Source of the DNA: Bacillota bacterium
Lineage (GTDB): Bacteria; Bacillota; Clostridia; Lachnospirales; Lachnospiraceae
NCBI GenBank assembly: GCA_023414355.1
Contig: JAEZOB010000023.1
Span: 241,011-305,010 of the forward strand
Direction: 5' to 3'
Length of the DNA: 64,000 nt
Shown here in pieces: positions 59,323 to 64,000 of this stretch (position 1 is the stretch's first letter; each line of letters starts with the position of its first letter). The notes beneath the pieces were generated by a model, which worked only from the letters and a program-made list of their open reading frames with translations, was not told where the DNA came from and did no database searches. Made by a program: the position numbers and the translations under genes.

Positions 59323-61488
59323 ATGCTTGGAGCAACAAAGGTACCGGTAGTAATGCAAATGGAGGCAGTCGAATGCGGAGCAGCCTCACTGTGTATGATT
59401 CTGGCGTATTACGGAAAATGGCTGCCATTAGAACAGGTTCGTTCTGATTGCGGAGTGTCACGAGATGGAGCCAGCGCCAAAAATATCGTAAGAACAGCAA
59501 GGAGCTATGGGCTGAAGGCAGAGGGATACCGTATGGAGCCGGAAGCATTGAAGAAGATGGCACTTCCGGTGATTATCCATTGGAATTTTAATCATTTTGT
59601 TGTGCTCAGTCGTTTTAAAAAGGATAAGGTAGTACTGAATGACCCCGCACGCGGGCTGACTGAGGTCAGTTATGAAGAGTTTGACAAAGCTTTTACCGGA
59701 ATTGTATTAAAATTTGAAAAAACAGAAAAGTTTCTTCCCGAAGGAAAACCAAAAAGTGTATGGGAATTTGCAAAAAAAAGATTGAAGGGTACTTTGCCTC
59801 AATTTATATTTATTGTCCTGACAGGGATATTGATCTCGGGAATGGGAGTGATCACACCTTTATTCTCTAAGATATTTATGGACAATATCTTATCAGGGAA
59901 GAATCCGGAATGGTTCCTACCACTGATTGCTGCGATGATCCTGGCAATGCTGTTTTCGTTTATAGTTACTGCCATCGAAGATCTCAGCTGGCATAAAATT
60001 GAGGGTAAGTTTGCTGTAGTGGCCAATGCAGAATTCATGTGGCATGTACTCAGACTTCCGATCAAATTCTTTTCCCAACGGTATGCCGGAGATATTGCGT
60101 CCAGACAAAGCTCGAACGAAGAGATCTCTGCTTCGCTGATTCGCGAGCTTGCACCTGTGTTTATGAATGTATGTTTGCTCCTATTTTATCTGACTATTAT
60201 GATACAATACAGCCCATTGCTTACGATGATCGGAGTATCCACTGCACTCATTAATCTCCTATTCACGAGATTATTAAGCAAAAAGCAGATGAACTTCAGC
60301 AGAGCTGCCATGCGAGATGGAGGTAAGCTTTCCGCTGCTACGATGTCCGGAATTGAGATGATCGAGACGATTAAAGCAAGCGGTGCAGAAAATGGATATT
60401 TTGAGCGCTGGGCAGGCTATTATGCGAAACAGCAAGCGGCAAAGGCTCAGATAGTCAGCTATAGTACATATATTGGAGCGATTCCGACCATCTTACAGCA
60501 ATGCTCGAATATTCTTGTATTGATGGCGGGTGTTTATATGATTCTGGACGGAAGCTTTACGATTGGTATGCTGATCGCTTTTCAAAGCTTTCTGGGCTCC
60601 TTCTTAGCACCGGTGAGCCAGCTTATGTCAGTAAACCAATCCTTTATTCTAATGCGCTCTTCCATGGAACGGGTAGAAGATGTGATGAATTATAAAACAG
60701 AGGATTTTGCTACGGGGTCCGGAATTCAAGAGGCACTGGCATTGAGTGATGGTGAGGAGGCAGGCAAATTATCCGGTGCAGTTGAAATCAGAAATATTTC
60801 CTTTGGTTACAGTGAATTGGAGCAGCCGCTGATCAAAGATTTTTCGATCAGTATCAAGCCGGGTTCCACCGTTGCATTTGTCGGTGGCAGCGGTAGCGGG
60901 AAATCTACTCTGGCGAAGCTGATTACCGGACTTTATCCTGTATGGGAAGGAGAAATCCTGTTCGATGGCAAGAAGAAAGAGCAGATAGATGAATATACCT
61001 ATAAAAGCTCTGTGGCAATGGTGGACCAGGATATCACCTTATTTGAGGATACAGTGGCAAACAATATTAGGATGTGGGATGAATCCATCGAGGATTTTGC
61101 AGTCATCATGGCAGCAAGGGATGCAGATATCCATGAAACAATCGTATCAAGACCGGGTGGCTATAACCATCGGATTATGGAAGGCGGTAAGAATTTCTCC
61201 GGAGGACAGCGTCAGCGTTTTGAAATAGCGAGAGTATTGGCTGAGGAGCCGACGGTCATTATCCTGGACGAAGCGACCTCGGCTCTGGATGCAAAAACAG
61301 AAGAACAAGTTATGAAGAACATACGTAATATTGGTGCAACCTGCATTATCATAGCTCACAGGCTCTCGACCATTCGTGATTGTGATGAAATTGTAGTACT
61401 CAACAAGGGTGTAGTAGAAGAACGTGGTACTCATGAAGAGCTTTATGCCAGGGGCGGATTATATAAGGAATTGGTGTGTAGCGAATAA
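59323..61488 (+). CDS. NHLM-type ABC transporter with C39 peptidase domain
   Basis: A 721-residue peptidase-containing transporter. Residues ~1-135 form the C39 cysteine protease: Cys18 in QMEAVECGAAS, His in HWNFNHFVVL (~95) and Asp in LNDPARG. A six-helix exporter domain follows (~150-450). The ATPase has Walker A GGSGSGKST, signature FSGGQRQRFEIARV and Walker B VIILDEATSALD. It should cut double-glycine leaders of the two precursors and export the cores. AGAAGGAG precedes the ATG. Confidence 0.92.
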   Translation: MLGATKVPVVMQMEAVECGAASLCMILAYYGKWLPLEQVRSDCGVSRDGASAKNIVRTARSYGLKAEGYRMEPEALKKMALPVIIHWNFNHFVVLSRFKKDKVVLNDPARGLTEVSYEEFDKAFTGIVLKFEKTEKFLPEGKPKSVWEFAKKRLKGTLPQFIFIVLTGILISGMGVITPLFSKIFMDNILSGKNPEWFLPLIAAMILAMLFSFIVTAIEDLSWHKIEGKFAVVANAEFMWHVLRLPIKFFSQRYAGDIASRQSSNEEISASLIRELAPVFMNVCLLLFYLTIMIQYSPLLTMIGVSTALINLLFTRLLSKKQMNFSRAAMRDGGKLSAATMSGIEMIETIKASGAENGYFERWAGYYAKQQAAKAQIVSYSTYIGAIPTILQQCSNILVLMAGVYMILDGSFTIGMLIAFQSFLGSFLAPVSQLMSVNQSFILMRSSMERVEDVMNYKTEDFATGSGIQEALALSDGEEAGKLSGAVEIRNISFGYSELEQPLIKDFSISIKPGSTVAFVGGSGSGKSTLAKLITGLYPVWEGEILFDGKKKEQIDEYTYKSSVAMVDQDITLFEDTVANNIRMWDESIEDFAVIMAARDADIHETIVSRPGGYNHRIMEGGKNFSGGQRQRFEIARVLAEEPTVIILDEATSALDAKTEEQVMKNIRNIGATCIIIAHRLSTIRDCDEIVVLNKGVVEERGTHEELYARGGLYKELVCSE

Positions 61489-61582
61489 TGTGAAGAAAGT
61501 ACATCTTCACATTTTGGAAGAACCCCATAATTAATTCCATTGGAAATTCATTATGAGCTTCTTCTGCAATTGCCAAGGGTAT
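61487..61582 (+). repeat. Multi-hairpin intergenic repeat copy
   Basis: AATGTGAAG-AAAGTACAT-CTTCACATT is a perfect 9-bp hairpin starting at the stop codon. Then GGAAGAA encloses CATAATTAATTCC...GGAAATTCATTATG and closes with TTCTTC. It matches copies at 30154 and 6165. It lies in the gap between the two transporter genes. Confidence 0.75.
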
Positions 61583-61639
61583 TTAGGATGTTGAGGAACA
61601 GGCTTAGTTACACATAATAATATAAATGGTGGTGCTTAC

Positions 61640-63823
61640 ATGAGCTTTAATATTTTTGATGATCAAATCAAGCAGAGACGAAGAGCGGATCAGGAATTGT
61701 TTGAAAATGCATTTTGCGATTTGGCGGATATTCTCAAACTGAGACCTTATGGGAAGGACTGCACTGTCAGTCAGGAAGAGGCAAAAGAAGCGATTTCTGA
61801 AGTCCTGAAATCATTGGGAGCGATCGTACCGGAGGTCCCTGATAGTGTGAAGGAGATCAATACTCAGCTGGAATATATGCTCAGACCATCGGGGATTATG
61901 AGACGCCGGGTGGAGCTCGTGGGTGACTGGTGGAACAATGCAGTAGGTGTTATGCTGGGAAGTACAATCCGGGAAGAAATCATTGTATTACGGCCTTCAA
62001 AGCTGCTCGGTTATGAATATACGGACAAAAAGACGAATAAGACAGTGAAGGTAAACAAAAGGACAGCAAAAAACATAAATACCGATGCATTCTTATTTTA
62101 TAAGCCTTTTCCTGCGAAGAAATTGACCCTGCTGGATTTTGGAAGCTATATGATACGATGTATCAATCTGTCCGATCTGTTCCTGATCATATCAGCGAGT
62201 CTGATTGTTGCATTACTCGGAATGTTTCTTCCTTATATGAATAAGCAGATTTATGAAGGTATCATTCCTTCCGGAACGAAATCAGAGGTGTTTCCTGTGG
62301 CAGCACTGCTGCTGAGTGCTGTGATTGCAACAACCCTGATCGGTATAACGAAAAGTTCTCTACAGATGAGAGTTCAGGAAAAGATCAATCTGTCTGTTGA
62401 ATCAGCCGCAATGATGAGGATGCTCTCCTTACCGGCGGTGTTTTTTAAGGATTACAGTGCCGGAGAGCTGAGCAGCAGACTGATGAAGATCAGTTCACTC
62501 TGTAGTACGATTTCTGATACAGTATTGACAACCGGATTAACAGCAGTCTTTTCCCTTGTTTATATCAGCCAGATGATGAACTTTGCACCATCGCTGGTTG
62601 CACCGGGAATCTTTATTATACTAATCTCCTTGGTTTTTTCAATTACGACTACGCTGATGCAGCTGAGGTTATCCAGACGTGAGATGCAGATCTCTGCAAA
62701 ATTGTCCGGTATGGTTTATGCATTGTTTAGCGGTATTCAGAAGATAAAGCTCGCAGGAGCAGAGAAAAGAGCCTTTGCTAAGTGGGCCACTTTGTATAAA
62801 CAGGAAGGGAAGCTAACCTACTCACCTCCTCTGTTCTTAAGTCTTAATCAGGCGATCAGTGGAGCGATCAGCTTCGGCGGTAGCATTCTGCTTTATTACT
62901 TCGGAGTGACCAGTGGGGTCTCCATTGCTAATTATATAGCGTTTGCTTCAGCCTATGGGGCGGTCAGCGGTGCAATTATGTCACTTTCCAGAACGGCATT
63001 AACAGCAGCAACGATTAAGCCGATTCTAGAAATGATCCAACCGATCCTGGATACTGTCCCGGAAATGACAGAGGAACGGAGGATCGTGACATCACTTTCT
63101 GGAAATGTCGAGATCAATAATCTCACCTTTCGTTACGACAAGGACAGCCCTGCTGTCATTGATAATCTGAGCCTGAAAATCCGTTCCGGTGAATATATCG
63201 GTGTTGTCGGTAAGACAGGCTGCGGTAAATCTACCCTGATGAGGCTTTTGCTTGGTTTTGAGAAAGCGGAAACCGGTGCCATCTATTATGATGGACAGGA
63301 TATAGAAAAATTGGATGTACGTTCCGTTAGGCAATGTATTGGTGTCGATCTTCAAAACGGTAAGCTGTTTTCGGGAGATATTTTTTCTAATATTATTGTG
63401 ACTGCGCCGTGGAAGACCCTGGACGATGCTTGGGAAGCAGTTCGTATGGCAGGGCTGGAAGAGGATATCAAGGCGATGCCGATGGGTATGCATACGATGC
63501 TGAGTGAGGGCAGCGGCGGTATCTCGGGAGGGCAGAAGCAGAGACTCCTGATTGCACGAGCGCTCGTATCAAAGCCCAAGTTACTGTTCTTTGATGAGGC
63601 TACATCAGCTCTTGATAATATAACACAGAAGAAGGTGTCCGACAGTATTGCAGAACTGAAATGTACCAGACTTGTGATCGCACATCGGCTTTCCACCATC
63701 AGACATTGTGACAGAATAGTTGTACTGGATCACGGAAGAATCGCAGAGGAAGGGCGCTATGAGAAGCTCATGGAACAAAAGGGCTTGTTCTATGAGATGG
63801 TGGTAAGACAGACCGTCGATTAA
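61640..63823 (+). CDS. NHLM-type ABC transporter, second ATPase subunit
   Basis: A 727-residue transporter. The first ~160 residues are an unassigned domain (no C39 Cys-His). Then come a six-helix exporter domain (~175-450) and an ATPase with Walker A GKTGCGKST, signature ISGGQKQRLLIARAL and Walker B LLFFDEATSALD. In NHLM systems this second protein pairs with the peptidase transporter, probably as a heterodimer. Both Walker B Glu residues are present, so neither half looks degenerate. No clear binding site: GGTGG precedes the ATG. Confidence 0.88.
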   Translation: MSFNIFDDQIKQRRRADQELFENAFCDLADILKLRPYGKDCTVSQEEAKEAISEVLKSLGAIVPEVPDSVKEINTQLEYMLRPSGIMRRRVELVGDWWNNAVGVMLGSTIREEIIVLRPSKLLGYEYTDKKTNKTVKVNKRTAKNINTDAFLFYKPFPAKKLTLLDFGSYMIRCINLSDLFLIISASLIVALLGMFLPYMNKQIYEGIIPSGTKSEVFPVAALLLSAVIATTLIGITKSSLQMRVQEKINLSVESAAMMRMLSLPAVFFKDYSAGELSSRLMKISSLCSTISDTVLTTGLTAVFSLVYISQMMNFAPSLVAPGIFIILISLVFSITTTLMQLRLSRREMQISAKLSGMVYALFSGIQKIKLAGAEKRAFAKWATLYKQEGKLTYSPPLFLSLNQAISGAISFGGSILLYYFGVTSGVSIANYIAFASAYGAVSGAIMSLSRTALTAATIKPILEMIQPILDTVPEMTEERRIVTSLSGNVEINNLTFRYDKDSPAVIDNLSLKIRSGEYIGVVGKTGCGKSTLMRLLLGFEKAETGAIYYDGQDIEKLDVRSVRQCIGVDLQNGKLFSGDIFSNIIVTAPWKTLDDAWEAVRMAGLEEDIKAMPMGMHTMLSEGSGGISGGQKQRLLIARALVSKPKLLFFDEATSALDNITQKKVSDSIAELKCTRLVIAHRLSTIRHCDRIVVLDHGRIAEEGRYEKLMEQKGLFYEMVVRQTVD

Positions 63824-63841
63824 ATTACATAGTCCAACATA

Positions 63842-63875
63842 AAAAGCGAAAGAACTCATAAGCTCTTTCGCTTTT
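63842..63875 (+). terminator. Terminator of the bacteriocin export operon
   Basis: AAAAGCGAAAGA (63842-63853) and TCTTTCGCTTTT (63864-63875) form a perfect 12-bp stem. The group II intron starts two bases later. Confidence 0.92.
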
Positions 63876-63877
63876 AT

Positions 63878-64000
63878 GTGCGCCCGGCGGGCGCACGTTT
63901 CAACGGGTGTAAGTCCCGAGTCCGCCCGGTAGTGGGAAGGACATAGCCAATGACAAGGGTGTCGTGGGTGACTGCGAATCTGAAGGAAGTCGGATGGCAA
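63878..64000 (+). mobile_element. 5' end of a group II intron, probably class C (cut by window edge)
   Basis: GTGCGCCCGGCGGGCGCAC opens the element, followed by GGGTGTAAGTCCCGAG, AATGACAAGGGTGTCGTGGG, GAATCTGAAGGAAGTCGGATGGCAA. These are the conserved domain I segments of bacterial group II introns. Insertion directly after an intrinsic terminator stem is the known target preference of class C introns. The reverse transcriptase/maturase and 3' end lie outside the window. Orientation is the same as the terminated operon. Confidence 0.88.

Overview
This window looks like the chromosome of an anaerobic, plant- or fungal-polysaccharide-degrading Clostridia, most likely Lachnospiraceae. The signs are strong AGGAGG ribosome binding sites, LacI-controlled intracellular glycoside phosphorylases, NHLM-type peptide export genes, and clostridial forms of hydrogenase and polysaccharide genes. 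No rRNA, tRNA, CRISPR array, prophage or insertion sequence was recognised. Family names come from motif recognition alone; no database search was possible.

Layout. (1) 1-12744 is a cell-surface polysaccharide region: an Fe-S F420-hydrogenase-beta-like protein at the left, then a CpsB-type phosphatase and two tandem Wzz/tyrosine-kinase fusions at the right. It surrounds an apparent radical-SAM peptide (RiPP) cluster at 1495-8073: ABC exporter, PqqD-like carrier, radical SAM/SPASM enzyme, Cys-rich precursor with a Pro-Thr tract and a Gly-Trp-Pro tail, HprK-like kinase, S26-type peptidase and nucleotidyltransferase-like protein. (2) 12849-15491 holds ridA, a soluble chemoreceptor and a GyrI-like protein. 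(3) 15708-22705 is a beta-mannan catabolic locus: two LacI regulators, phosphomannose isomerase, cellobiose 2-epimerase and two GH130 phosphorylases. An SGNH esterase (24446) may also belong to it. (4) 22819-24397 is a CPBP-like membrane protein divergent from a TetR regulator with a clear operator. (5) 25990-29186 is a [NiFe] hydrogenase operon (small and large subunits, maturation protease, cytochrome-b5-like protein). (6) 29295-33458 holds two small Cys/Gly paralogs, a two-component system and a secreted ferritin-like DUF2202 protein. (7) 33932-45135 is a beta-glucoside locus: LacI, a large GH94-like phosphorylase, GH30, GH2, GH94 and a cupin. (8) 45319-56955 holds twin beta-propeller proteins, an LTA-synthase-like sulfatase-fold enzyme, FtsH, a SulP transporter and a MalT/LuxR-type regulator. 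(9) 57323-63823 is an NHLM-type bacteriocin locus: two double-glycine Cys-rich precursors, an ECF sigma factor, a short HlyD-like adaptor, a C39-peptidase ABC transporter and a second ABC transporter. A group II intron, probably class C, starts at 63878 directly behind the locus terminator and runs off the window.

Three signals are not explained by the genes. First, arrays of tandem Shine-Dalgarno/anti-Shine-Dalgarno hairpins precede three carbohydrate genes (17899, 35202, 38741). In each, the last unit is the gene's own ribosome binding site without its anti-SD arm, so the site could pair with the arm of the preceding unit. Second, a family of multi-hairpin repeats lies in leaders or intergenic gaps just upstream of genes at 3339, 6307, 30578, 48483 and 61640. 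Tandem copies at 30154-30413 repeat every 130 bp with compensatory stem changes. Third, a ~212-bp branched inverted repeat lies between the large phosphorylase and the GH30 gene.

How the genes could work together: mannobiose would be epimerised to mannosyl-glucose, phosphorolysed by GH130 enzymes to mannose-1-phosphate, and isomerised through ManA. A parallel phosphorolytic set handles beta-glucans. Sugar fermentation would supply hydrogen or reductant, linking loosely to the hydrogenase. The two peptide systems and the polysaccharide genes shape the cell surface and interactions with neighbours.
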